Assembly (NCBI GenBank): GCA_023402175.1
Contig: JAEXCN010000053.1
Span: 1 to 64,000, forward strand
DNA: 64,000 nt
From: Pseudomonadota bacterium
GTDB lineage: Bacteria > Myxococcota_A > Polyangia > Polyangiales > Polyangiaceae
Reading direction: 5' to 3'
Part shown: positions 24,678 through 32,964 of the stretch, one piece after another
Layout: each line of letters opens with the position of its first letter
Numbering within the stretch: the first letter of the stretch is position 1
Notes under the pieces: generated by a model
Told to the model about the DNA's origin: nothing
The model's input: only the letters and a program-made list of their open reading frames with translations
Databases searched by the model: none
Made by a program: the position numbers and the translations under genes

Positions 24678-26167
24678 CGGACGCCAGAGACGAGACCGGC
24701 GACGAGACCGGCGACGAGACCGGCGACGAAGCCATGGACGATCGACTCATCGACGAGCCGCTCGATCTCGGGGAATGGAAGGCGCAGTTGCCGCCGCGCG
24801 ACTTCGCCGAACGAGTCCTCGCACGCGTGCGCGCAGAGCAGGCGCGAGAGAAGGACGCTCTCGCGGACGAGGCGGCCCGGCCGGTGACGTCGCGATCGCG
24901 TGCGCGTCGCTGGGCCTGGGCCGTCGGCGGCGGTGCTGCTGCGCTCGGGCTCGCTGCGGCGATCCTCGTACGTGTCACGACGCCACCGGCGCATGGAGAA
25001 GCGATCGCGACAGATCGCACGGAGGTCGCGATCGGCACGCGCGCGCTCGCCGTTCTCGAGCCCGGCGCGAGCGTTCGGTGGAACGGTGACGATGTGGTGC
25101 AGGCGCACGGCGACGTGTTCTATCGGGTCGAGCCCGGCGCGCGATTCACGGTGCACACGCCTGCAGGCGACGTCGAGGTGAAAGGAACGTGCTTCGCCGT
25201 GAAGGTGAGGCCCGCCCTCGCAAATCGAGAGGACGAGATGGTGAAGCGAGACGTGAAGGCAGGTGCAGTCGGTGCGGCGCTCTCGGCGCTCGCATTCGTC
25301 GCGGTGTACGAGGGCAAGGTCGCCGTCTCCCACGCGAGCGACAAGGTCGATCTGCGGGCGGGAGAGACTGCGCAGAGCGGTCCGGACGGCGTGAAGCGGA
25401 CCGGCGGCACGACCGAAGGAGAGCGCGCATTCGACCTCAGCGTCGCCGCGGCAAGCGACGATCCCGTCGGCAAGGCGAATCAGGACCTCGTTCGTCAGGT
25501 GAGCGAGTACCGCGCGCGTCTCGAGGCGATCGCGGCGCAGAAGACCGAGCTCGAGGCCAAGCTGAAGAAGTCCGAGGAGACGCTCGCCGCGTCACAGGAT
25601 GGATCGGCGATGGCGCTGAAGCACGACTTCGATCTCGGACAAGACGACTGGAAGGAGCTCGCGAAGGACGGGACGATCAAGTACCGGATCCCGTGCATGC
25701 GAAAGAGCGGCGAGGCGTGGTCGCCGGGCCCGGAGAAGCTGAATGCGCTCGGCCTCGCGCCGCAGGACGCGGTCACGATGAAGAACGCGTACGAGCACTC
25801 CAACGACCGCGTCTGGGCGGCGGTCAAGCCGCTCTGCGCGCAGGCGATCGGTAGCGCGGACGTCGCCGACAAGATCGGCCCGGCGACATGCGTGCACTTG
25901 ATCCTCGACATCGAGAGCGCGCGTAACGGCGATGCGGCGAAGGAGGCGCGGAGGCAGGTCGGCGAGATCCGAGCAGGGGTGCGGCCGATGCCGGCGCCGA
26001 ACGAGCCGACGAACCCGGTCCTGAAGCTGTTCCTCGCGATGACCGGCGAAGCGAAGAGCTTCGAAGCGGAGCTCGCGCAGGCGTTCGGTCCCGAGGATGC
26101 GCACCGCATCGCTTACTCCGACGAGCTCTGCATGGGCTCGAGCACCTTCGGCGGCTACCGGCCGTAG
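24674..26167 (+). CDS. FecR-domain membrane protein, probable regulator of the adjacent ECF sigma factor
   Basis: 497 residues from GTG 24674, chosen because GGAGG lies 5 nt upstream and GTGA overlaps the sigma stop; GTG 24662 is an alternative. The acidic cytoplasmic N-terminus contains DETG repeats and a short anti-sigma-like helix (PPRDFAERVLARVRAEQ). One membrane segment sits at about 79-97. The external FecR domain follows (VAIGTRALAVLEPGASVRW to VYEGKVAVSH), then a coiled coil near 275-310 and a helical C-terminal domain. FecR-like proteins carry an envelope signal to a partner sigma factor. No TonB receptor gene is nearby, so the input differs from the classical Fec system. Confidence 0.82.
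   Translation: MTDARDETGDETGDETGDEAMDDRLIDEPLDLGEWKAQLPPRDFAERVLARVRAEQAREKDALADEAARPVTSRSRARRWAWAVGGGAAALGLAAAILVRVTTPPAHGEAIATDRTEVAIGTRALAVLEPGASVRWNGDDVVQAHGDVFYRVEPGARFTVHTPAGDVEVKGTCFAVKVRPALANREDEMVKRDVKAGAVGAALSALAFVAVYEGKVAVSHASDKVDLRAGETAQSGPDGVKRTGGTTEGERAFDLSVAAASDDPVGKANQDLVRQVSEYRARLEAIAAQKTELEAKLKKSEETLAASQDGSAMALKHDFDLGQDDWKELAKDGTIKYRIPCMRKSGEAWSPGPEKLNALGLAPQDAVTMKNAYEHSNDRVWAAVKPLCAQAIGSADVADKIGPATCVHLILDIESARNGDAAKEARRQVGEIRAGVRPMPAPNEPTNPVLKLFLAMTGEAKSFEAELAQAFGPEDAHRIAYSDELCMGSSTFGGYRP
24689..24729 (+). repeat. 12-bp tandem repeat inside the FecR-type gene
   Basis: GACGAGACCGGC occurs three times head to tail (24689-24724) with a partial fourth copy. It encodes the peptide repeat DETG in the acidic cytoplasmic tail. 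The in-frame 12-bp unit can expand or contract without breaking the frame. Confidence 0.85.
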
Positions 26168-26313
26168 ACGCGAGCGCCCCGAACGCCTCGGGCGACGTCG
26201 CGATCTCGTCGGCGGACGCGCCTCTTCTCTCGCCTCTCGCGTCACGCCTCTCTCCGTCGCGGCGCGGCTCGCAGCTTGCGTGTCTGCGTGACAGCTTGCT
26301 CTGCGCGGAGTCG

Positions 26314-27807
26314 ATGCCCCGGCGGAGGGCTGAGGTGGACATGTTGCGGACGGGGGTCCCCAACCTCGATCGGATCCTCGGTGGCGGGATCCCCGAGGGT
26401 GACGTCGTCCTGATCACCGGCCCTGCTGGCGCGGGGAAGACGACTCTTGCGCTCGAGATTTGTTTCCACGCCGTCGCCGCTGGCAAACGCGCCGTCTACG
26501 TCTCGACGCTCGCAGAGCCGCCTCCGCGGCTGCTTCGGCACATCCGATCGTTCTCCTTCTACGACGAGGCCCGGATCGGTGCCGAGCTCCGCGTGCTCGA
26601 CATCTATCCCATCGTGAAGGAAGGGGTCGAGCCGACAATCGACGCGATCGTCGCGGCAGTGCGAGAGCACAGCCCGACGGTGCTGGTGGTCGATGGGATC
26701 GACACGATCCGCGACCTCCACGCCGGCCAGGCGACGATACGCTACTTGGTCTACGAGCTCGCGGTCGCGCTCTCGGGCGCCGAATGCACGACGCTGTTCA
26801 CGAGCAGCGTTCGTCCGGACCACGGCGCGCCGTCGTTGCCCGAGCTCACGATGAGCGACACGCTCGTCGTCCTCGGGCTCGAGAACGTCGACGGTCATGC
26901 GGCCCGGACGCTCGAGCTGCGAAAAGTGCGCGGGCAAGCTGCGCTGCTCGGACGGCATGGCTTCGGGATCGATCGCGACGGAGTCCGGGTCCATCCGCGG
27001 ATCGAGTCGATCGTGCAGCCGTCGGGTGCAGGCCTCAGCAAAGTGCGCCGGCCGTTCGGGCTGCCCGAGCTCGATGCGATGTTGTCCGGCGGGCTCGTCT
27101 GCGGCAGCAGCACCGTCGTTGCGGGACCTCCCGGGACCGGGAAAACGACCCTCGGGTTGCAGTTCGTCCTCGAGGGCGCGCGGCGCGCCGAAAGGGGTCT
27201 CGTCTTCACCTTCCGGGAACCGCCTGAGCTCCTCGTCGACAAGATGCGCGCGTTCGGGCTGGATCTCGAATCCCCATGCAAACAGGGATGGCTGACGCTG
27301 CGGCAGCGGACGCCGATCGACGCGAGCGCCGACGAGCTGCTCGACGACCTCGTTCGCGAGCTCGACTCGGCAGCCCCCGACCGTCTCCTCATCGACAACA
27401 TCGGAGAGATCGAGCACGCCGAGGTCGACCAGCGGCGTCGGCGCGCCATGCTCGTCTCGCTGACGGAGCTGCTCCGGTCGCGCGACATCACCGCCGTACT
27501 GACACGTGGGATCAGCCAGAGGGCAGGTTCGGAGATGGAGCTCTCGGAGACGCCTCTCACCGCGTTGGGCGAGAACGTGATCCTCCTCCGGGACGCGAGC
27601 ATCCGCGGCGAGCTCTTGCGGATCGTCTCGGTCCTCGAGATGCGCGACGCGCCGCACGACCGCACGATTCGGCGATACGAGATCGACCGTCACGGACTGA
27701 AGGTGCTCTCCAGCGTCGAGAGTGTGGAGAACGTGACCGGGAGAGTCGCGCGTCTCGCGTCGGAGATATGCGGGGACCGCTCTGCGGAGCTGCAAGCGGA
27801 GCGGTGA
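26314..27807 (+). CDS. KaiC-like double RecA-type ATPase (first of operon)
   Basis: 497 residues from ATG 26314 (GGAG upstream); ATG 26341 is an alternative that starts at the family N-terminus RTGVPNLDRILGGG. Two KaiC domains: the first with Walker A GPAGAGKTT (Lys42), the second with GPPGTGKTT (Lys277). The segments after each nucleotide loop read TLAEPP and FREPPE, keeping one of the paired catalytic glutamates of clock KaiC. Cyanobacterial KaiC is a hexameric clock ATPase/autokinase; in non-photosynthetic bacteria such homologues act in stress or signalling and need no KaiA. It is the first gene of a tight four-gene operon; the next start is 3 bp after its stop. Confidence 0.85.
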   Translation: MPRRRAEVDMLRTGVPNLDRILGGGIPEGDVVLITGPAGAGKTTLALEICFHAVAAGKRAVYVSTLAEPPPRLLRHIRSFSFYDEARIGAELRVLDIYPIVKEGVEPTIDAIVAAVREHSPTVLVVDGIDTIRDLHAGQATIRYLVYELAVALSGAECTTLFTSSVRPDHGAPSLPELTMSDTLVVLGLENVDGHAARTLELRKVRGQAALLGRHGFGIDRDGVRVHPRIESIVQPSGAGLSKVRRPFGLPELDAMLSGGLVCGSSTVVAGPPGTGKTTLGLQFVLEGARRAERGLVFTFREPPELLVDKMRAFGLDLESPCKQGWLTLRQRTPIDASADELLDDLVRELDSAAPDRLLIDNIGEIEHAEVDQRRRRAMLVSLTELLRSRDITAVLTRGISQRAGSEMELSETPLTALGENVILLRDASIRGELLRIVSVLEMRDAPHDRTIRRYEIDRHGLKVLSSVESVENVTGRVARLASEICGDRSAELQAER

Positions 27808-27810
27808 ACC

Positions 27811-28254
27811 GTGCCTGAGCAACGATCGACCCCACGTGCCCTCTCGTACGAGCTCCTGCAGAAGGAGATCGACGGTCAGGAATGCGCCGAGGCGATCGCC
27901 GCCGCGGTGCAGCGTGGCTTCGGAAGGTTCCGAGACTCTCTCTGTCAGTTGATCGGGCACGAGGGCTTCCGTGCGCTCCTCGACCGCGCGCTCCACCGGA
28001 CGAAATGGGAGGCAGCGGCCCTCGAGCTGGCAACCGCGCCTTCTCCGGACGTGTTTGCCAATCTCGCGGAGACGGCCAAGCGTGAAGGCGCGGTTCGATT
28101 GGTCGAGGACTCGATGGAGCTCATGGCGAATCTCGTCGACCTGCTCTGCACGTTCATCGGCGAGGACCTCACGACGCGCATCGTCGAGAGGATCTTGGAC
28201 GAGGCCGCCGCGCAGAAGCTGACCGCGGCGAGCTCGTCGAAGGAGGGTACCTAG
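27811..28254 (+). CDS. Small helical protein between two KaiC-like genes
   Basis: 147 residues from GTG 27811, 3 bp after the first KaiC-like gene and abutting the second (stop 28252-28254, ATG 28255). Almost wholly alpha-helical by composition. LIGHEGFRALLDRALHRTK and LVDLLCTFIGEDLTTRIVERI are amphipathic segments that resemble small conserved proteins encoded beside histidine kinases and KaiC genes in myxobacteria and actinobacteria. No catalytic motif, signal or membrane span. Its position strongly suggests a partner of the KaiC-like proteins, but it shows no visible similarity to KaiA or KaiB. Function unknown. Confidence 0.75.
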   Translation: MPEQRSTPRALSYELLQKEIDGQECAEAIAAAVQRGFGRFRDSLCQLIGHEGFRALLDRALHRTKWEAAALELATAPSPDVFANLAETAKREGAVRLVEDSMELMANLVDLLCTFIGEDLTTRIVERILDEAAAQKLTAASSSKEGT

Positions 28255-29955
28255 ATGGGGGCCACCAAGAAGCCGCCGCTCTCGACACTGCCGACCGGTG
28301 TTCCTGGTCTCGACGAGGTCCTCGGTGGCGGGATCCCGCAGTACTCGTTCAACCTCGTGGCCGGCGAGCCCGGCTCCGGGAAGACGACGCTCACGCAGCA
28401 GATCATGTTCGCCAATGCGACCGAGGAACGAAGAGCGGTCTACTTCACGGTCCTGGGCGAGCCCGCGCTGAAGATGCTGCGCTACCTGCACCAGATGACC
28501 TTCTTCGATGCAACCAAGATCGGAACGGCGATTCGGATCGTCGATCTGAGCCCGAAGGTCCTGACGCTCGATCTCGGCGAGGTGCTCGAGTCGATCGTTG
28601 CGGAGGTGAAGCGCTCGGACCCCGCGCTCGTGATCGTGGACTCGTTTCGCACCGTCGTTCGAGCACAGACGCGTGCCGGAGCGGGCGAGATGGAGCTGCA
28701 GTCCTTTCTGCAGCGCCTCGCGATCCACCTGACGAGCTGGGAAGCGACGAGCTTCCTGGTCGGCGAATATCTCGAGGACGAGATGCGGGACAACGCCATC
28801 TTCACGGTCGCCGATTCGATCCTTTGGATGAGCCAGTCGCGCGACCGCAGCGCGATCGTCCGCAGGCTGCAGGTCATGAAGCTGCGCGGACAGAGGTCGA
28901 TCCCAGGCCTCCACACCTTCCGGATCGACGACGAGGGCGTCCGCGTCTTCCCACGCATCGTCGAGAACATCCACCCCTCACCGAAGCCCGCGCCTCGGGC
29001 GCGAGCGGCGACGGGCATCTCGGGGTTGGACGACCTCCTCCATGGAGGCATCCCCGTCGGCGACTCGCTCCTCGTCGCCGGGCCCGCCGGCATCGGAAAG
29101 AGCTGCACTGCGATTCAGTTCGTCATGGCTGCGCCCGCCGACGAGCGCTCCGTCCTCGTCCTCTTCGAAGCGGAGCCCGAGGATTACGTCGAGCGCGCCA
29201 AGGAGATGGGACATGATCTCGACGCAGCCGTTCGTCGCGGCTCGATCAAGGTAGTCGCGCTCAAGTCGCTCGACCTTTCCGTCGACGAGGTCCTGCAGAC
29301 GATCATGACGGCCGTGCGTGAGATCGGCGCGCGCCGGTTGGTGATCGACTCCGTCACCGGGTTCGAGCTCGCGCTCGCGCCTCCCTTCCGAGACGAGTTC
29401 CGCGAGTCGCTGTACCGCACGATGGGAGCGCTCGTGGGCGGCGACCTCACGACCGTCCTGACCGTCGAGGTGAACGAGTCCTGGGACGAGCTCCGATTCA
29501 GCCCTCACGCGATCTCGTTCCTGACCGAGAACATCGTCCTCATGCGCTACGCGGAGCTCGGTGGAGAGTTGAAGAGGGTGCTCGCGGTCGTGAAGATGCG
29601 GAGGAGCTCGCACTCGGCAGCGCTTCACGCGTTCGAGATCACATCCGGAGGGATCGTCATCGGGCCGGCATTGACCGAGTACCGTGGCATTCTGACGGGT
29701 GAGCCAAGGCGGCGCGAGCTGCCGCTGCGTCGGGCCCATCCTGGGCTCACCGACGACGAACACCTCGTCCTCGGGATCCTGCTCGCATCGACGGACGCGA
29801 CGCTGGAGTCGATCGCGGCGGCGACCGGCGTCGATGGTCGAGTCGTGACCCGTGCGCTTGGCAGACTGGTTTCCTTGAACTACGCCATCGCGGTCACTGA
29901 AGGCGAGACGACGCGGTATCGCCCCGTCGCACGGGCACTCGGGATTCAGACATGA
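28255..29955 (+). CDS. KaiC-like double RecA-type ATPase with C-terminal winged-helix-like tail
   Basis: 566 residues. Domain 1 begins PTGVPGLDEVLGGGIP and has Walker A GEPGSGKTT; domain 2 begins ATGISGLDDLLHGGIP and has GPAGIGKSC. The post-Walker segments (VLGEP, FEAEPED) carry acidic residues where clock KaiC has its catalytic glutamates. Beyond the second KaiC domain, about 75 extra residues (DDEHLVLGILLASTDATLESIAAATGV, ALGRLVSLNYAI) look like a winged-helix or MarR-like fold, so this paralogue may touch DNA or another protein. The stop overlaps the histidine kinase start by 4 nt (ATGA). Confidence 0.87.
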   Translation: MGATKKPPLSTLPTGVPGLDEVLGGGIPQYSFNLVAGEPGSGKTTLTQQIMFANATEERRAVYFTVLGEPALKMLRYLHQMTFFDATKIGTAIRIVDLSPKVLTLDLGEVLESIVAEVKRSDPALVIVDSFRTVVRAQTRAGAGEMELQSFLQRLAIHLTSWEATSFLVGEYLEDEMRDNAIFTVADSILWMSQSRDRSAIVRRLQVMKLRGQRSIPGLHTFRIDDEGVRVFPRIVENIHPSPKPAPRARAATGISGLDDLLHGGIPVGDSLLVAGPAGIGKSCTAIQFVMAAPADERSVLVLFEAEPEDYVERAKEMGHDLDAAVRRGSIKVVALKSLDLSVDEVLQTIMTAVREIGARRLVIDSVTGFELALAPPFRDEFRESLYRTMGALVGGDLTTVLTVEVNESWDELRFSPHAISFLTENIVLMRYAELGGELKRVLAVVKMRRSSHSAALHAFEITSGGIVIGPALTEYRGILTGEPRRRELPLRRAHPGLTDDEHLVLGILLASTDATLESIAAATGVDGRVVTRALGRLVSLNYAIAVTEGETTRYRPVARALGIQT

Positions 29956-30818
29956 AGTGGGTGAGGTTGTTCTTCGGGCACGCTGCGCGACGAACGTCGA
30001 AGAAGAACATCGCTGACGCCGAGGAGCTCAAGCAAATCAACGAGGCGCTCGTCGTGGCGGGGCTGCGCGAGCAGGAGCTCGCCGAGCGCGCGACGCATCT
30101 CTTCGAGGAAGCGCAGATGGCGACGCGTGCGCGGGAGGAGATCCTCGCGATCGTATCGCACGACCTCCGAAACCCGCTCGGAGTGATCCTCATGTGCGTC
30201 GAGATGCTCGGACACGTGAAGGCGTTCGACGAAGGTTCGCCCTCGAGCAAGTACGTCGAGAAGATCCGGCGCTCCGCACAGCGGATGGAGCGCCTCATCA
30301 AGGATCTCGTGGACGTCGCGAGCGTCGACGGCGGCGCGCTCACGGTCGAGCCTCAGGCTACAGCGCTTGCTCCGGTCCTGGCCGACGTCGTCGACTCGGT
30401 CGACGCGGTCGCCTCCGCCAAATCGATCCGGCTCGTGACCGAGCTTGCGCCCGCGCTCCCCGAGGTGATGGCGGATCCGGTTCGGATCCAGCAGGTGCTT
30501 TCGAACCTCCTCGGCAATGCGCTGAAGTTCACGCCGGAAGGCGGTCGCATCAGCGTCCGCGTCACGTGCGGACTCGATGGCGACGTGCAATGCGCCGTCA
30601 CCGACACGGGGCCAGGACTGTCACCGGAAGAGAGAGAGCACGTGTTCGACCGGTTTTGGCAGGCTTCGACGACCGCGAGCCTCGGCAGCGGTCTCGGGCT
30701 GTACATCGTGCGCGCGATCATCGACGCGCACCACGGACGAGTGTGGGTCGAGAGTACGCCCGGCGCGGGCAGCACCTTCGCGTTCGCGATCCCCGTCGCT
30801 CCGGCGCGAGCGGCCTGA
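29952..30818 (+). CDS. Sensor histidine kinase of the KaiC operon
   Basis: 288 residues, overlapping the preceding KaiC-like gene by ATGA. A short N-terminal coiled-coil-like helix (about 20-60) is the only input region; there is no PAS, GAF or membrane segment. HisKA carries the phosphoacceptor His in IVSHDLRNPLGVI (about residue 73). HATPase has the N-box NLLGNALKFT, DTGPGLSPEE and GSGLGLYIV. A cytoplasmic kinase this small probably takes its signal by binding a partner, and the KaiC-like proteins are the obvious candidates, much as SasA reads KaiC in cyanobacteria. No response regulator lies next to it. Confidence 0.9.
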   Translation: MKWVRLFFGHAARRTSKKNIADAEELKQINEALVVAGLREQELAERATHLFEEAQMATRAREEILAIVSHDLRNPLGVILMCVEMLGHVKAFDEGSPSSKYVEKIRRSAQRMERLIKDLVDVASVDGGALTVEPQATALAPVLADVVDSVDAVASAKSIRLVTELAPALPEVMADPVRIQQVLSNLLGNALKFTPEGGRISVRVTCGLDGDVQCAVTDTGPGLSPEEREHVFDRFWQASTTASLGSGLGLYIVRAIIDAHHGRVWVESTPGAGSTFAFAIPVAPARAA

Positions 30819-30895
30819 ACCTTCGACCGGCCTGATTCTCGGCCTCGGGATCGCCCGCACCGACAACGCTCGGCGTGCCGCCTCGCGACCGCGAG

Positions 30896-32059
30896 TCACT
30901 TCATCACGAGCTTCATCACGAGAGCCGCGAGCGCTGCGCCGACGACGAGGAACGCTGCGGCCACGCCGATGAGGAGCCCGATCGAGGGCTGCTTCGACCG
31001 CCGTCCCACGAGCTGCGGAAGCGGCGAAGAGCGCGGAGCCGGCGGCATGTGCTGCGCCTGATGTGCGGGCGGCGCGACGGTCTGCGCGTTCGCGTTCGGG
31101 TGCGCCATCGGCGTGGCAGGAACCGAGGCCATCATCGGGCGCATCACCTGGCCGTTCTGGTACGGCGGCACGTGTGGAAGGCCGTTCAGGACGGCCGTGA
31201 GCGCGTGCGCGAACTCGCCGCCGGACGCGAAGCGTTCCTCGGACTTCTTCGCGAGGGCCTTCTCGAGGACGGACCAGAGAAGAGGAGGGAAGGTCTTGCC
31301 CGGAATGCGCTCGTTGATCGGCTTCGGCTTCGCCGTCACGTGCAGCTGGATGTACTCCATCGGGTTCTTCGCCTCGAAGGGCAGCTTCCCGGTGAGCACC
31401 TCGTAGAGGATGATCGCGAGCGAGTAGATGTCGCTCGCGGGCGTGAGCGTCTTGCCCTGCGCCTGCTCGGGGCTCATGAACTCCGGCGTGCCGAAGACCA
31501 TGCCCTCCTGCGTGAGGATGATCGAGCCCGGTCGCATCTCGCGCTCGGTGACCTTCGCAAGGCCGAAGTCGAGGACCTTTGCGTAGTCCTTCATCCCGCC
31601 CTGCTGGCTCAGGAAGATGTTCTCGGGCTTGAGATCGCGATGGATGATGCCGGCGCGATGCGCTTCTTCGAGCGCGTTGCAGGCCTGGATCAGGATCGGC
31701 AGCCCGCGCTCGAGCGACATCGGGCCTTCGGCGCGAACCGTCTGGTTGAGGTTCTTGCCTTCGAGGTACTCCATCACGATGTACAGCGAGCCGTCTTCGA
31801 GCTCGCCGTAGAGATACACCTTCACCGTATTCGGGTGAGTGAGGTGACTCATCGCGCGCGCCTCGCGGCGGAACCGCGAGACGAGATCTTTCCGGTTCGC
31901 GAGCTTCGGATGGAGGATCTTGACGGCCACCATCCGGTTCATCGCCGGCTGGAGCGCCTTGTAGACGGATCCCATCCCGCCCGATCCGATCTTCTGCAGG
32001 ATCTGGAACTGGCCGTTCAGGATGTCCCGACCAATGAACGGATCCTGCGGACGCGCCAT
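30896..32059 (-). CDS. Ser/Thr protein kinase with C-terminal membrane anchor
   Basis: 387 residues. Complete Hanks-type kinase domain (about 18-285): GSGGMGSVY, VAVKIL (catalytic Lys), HRDLKPENI, LDFGLAKV and GTPEFMSPEQAQG. A Pro/Ala-rich linker with poly-Asn/Ala patches leads to a single C-terminal membrane segment (GLLIGVAAAFLVVGAALAAL) ending in a short basic tail. There is no external sensor domain, so it is a tail-anchored cytoplasmic kinase. It converges on the KaiC-operon histidine kinase (77-bp gap) and diverges from pgeF. FHA proteins such as the 12932-14413 activator are plausible kinase-dependent targets, by inference only. Confidence 0.92.
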   Translation of the reverse strand: MARPQDPFIGRDILNGQFQILQKIGSGGMGSVYKALQPAMNRMVAVKILHPKLANRKDLVSRFRREARAMSHLTHPNTVKVYLYGELEDGSLYIVMEYLEGKNLNQTVRAEGPMSLERGLPILIQACNALEEAHRAGIIHRDLKPENIFLSQQGGMKDYAKVLDFGLAKVTEREMRPGSIILTQEGMVFGTPEFMSPEQAQGKTLTPASDIYSLAIILYEVLTGKLPFEAKNPMEYIQLHVTAKPKPINERIPGKTFPPLLWSVLEKALAKKSEERFASGGEFAHALTAVLNGLPHVPPYQNGQVMRPMMASVPATPMAHPNANAQTVAPPAHQAQHMPPAPRSSPLPQLVGRRSKQPSIGLLIGVAAAFLVVGAALAALVMKLVMK

Positions 32060-32183
32060 CGGGCTACCGTGATATCACGAAAGCTCGTTGTCATGCCCGC
32101 AGGTCGCTCGGGTGACCACGCTGGCATGCCTCCTCGCGACACGCTCCCGCGACGACGCTCGGAAATTCCGAGGCCGACGAACG

Positions 32184-32960
32184 ATGACGCTCCCTCTGCT
32201 CACCTCGGCGAAGCTCGCACAGGCAGGCTTTGCGCACGGGTTCACGACGCGCCTCGGCGGTGTGAGCCCGCCGCCGTTCGACAGCTTGGATTTCGCGGTC
32301 CTCCGCGACCCCGCGTGCCTCAGGGAAAATCAGGCGAGGCTCGCGGCAGCCGTGGGCTTTGCTGCGGGCAACCTCCATCAGTCGATGCAGGTGCACGGTG
32401 CAAACCTCGTCGTCGCGGGCGGGGATCCGAGCGCCACGCTCGCGCTCGACGCGGACGCCCTCGCGGCCGAGCCGGGCACCGGGCACGCCGTCGCAGTTCG
32501 CGTCGCCGACTGTGTGCCGGTCCTCCTCGCCGATCCGACGAGCGGGCGAGCCGTGGCGGCACATGCAGGTTGGCGAGGTGTCGAAGCCGGCGTCGTCCGG
32601 CGCAGCGTGCAACATCTCGCCGATGCTGCCGGTGCGGGCAGGCCCGAGCTGTTCGTGGCCGCGATCGGTCCATGCATCGGTCCATGCTGCTTCGAGGTCG
32701 GCAGCGATGTCGGCGAGCGCATCGCCACCGCATCCGCACCGGAGGTGATCGCCCGACGCTCCGGTGACAAGGCTTACGTCGATCTCCGCCTCGCCGTTCG
32801 TCTCCAGCTCCGCGCATGCGGGCTCGACGACGATCACATCGACGACGTACCCGGCCGCGGACCCGAAGGCTGCACGCGCTGCGATCGCGAGCGGTTCTAC
32901 TCGTACCGTCGCGACGGCGATGCGAGCGGGCGCCTCCTCGGCGTCATCGTCGCACGTTGA
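32184..32960 (+). CDS. pgeF: Peptidoglycan editing factor PgeF (laccase-domain/YfiH family)
   Basis: 258 residues from ATG 32184. Family signatures: GFTTRLGGVS near the N-terminus, MQVHG, VRVADCVPVLLAD, AAHAGWRGVEAGVV and AIGPCIGPCCFEVG. The His of QVHG, the Cys of ADC and the His of AHAGW are the zinc/copper ligands of the family. E. coli YfiH/PgeF removes wrongly incorporated residues from cell-wall precursors; homologues were also described as multicopper polyphenol oxidases and purine nucleoside phosphorylases. Cytoplasmic. Its stop is 4 bp from the convergent mutH stop. Confidence 0.9.
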   Translation: MTLPLLTSAKLAQAGFAHGFTTRLGGVSPPPFDSLDFAVLRDPACLRENQARLAAAVGFAAGNLHQSMQVHGANLVVAGGDPSATLALDADALAAEPGTGHAVAVRVADCVPVLLADPTSGRAVAAHAGWRGVEAGVVRRSVQHLADAAGAGRPELFVAAIGPCIGPCCFEVGSDVGERIATASAPEVIARRSGDKAYVDLRLAVRLQLRACGLDDDHIDDVPGRGPEGCTRCDRERFYSYRRDGDASGRLLGVIVAR

Positions 32961-32964
32961 TCCG

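Noticed and set aside
26242..28974. A 910-codon minus-strand open frame opposite the KaiC operon
   Set aside because: Composition is that of a mirror frame (Arg/Asp/Leu runs, no domain), and the plus strand encodes two clear KaiC-like proteins.
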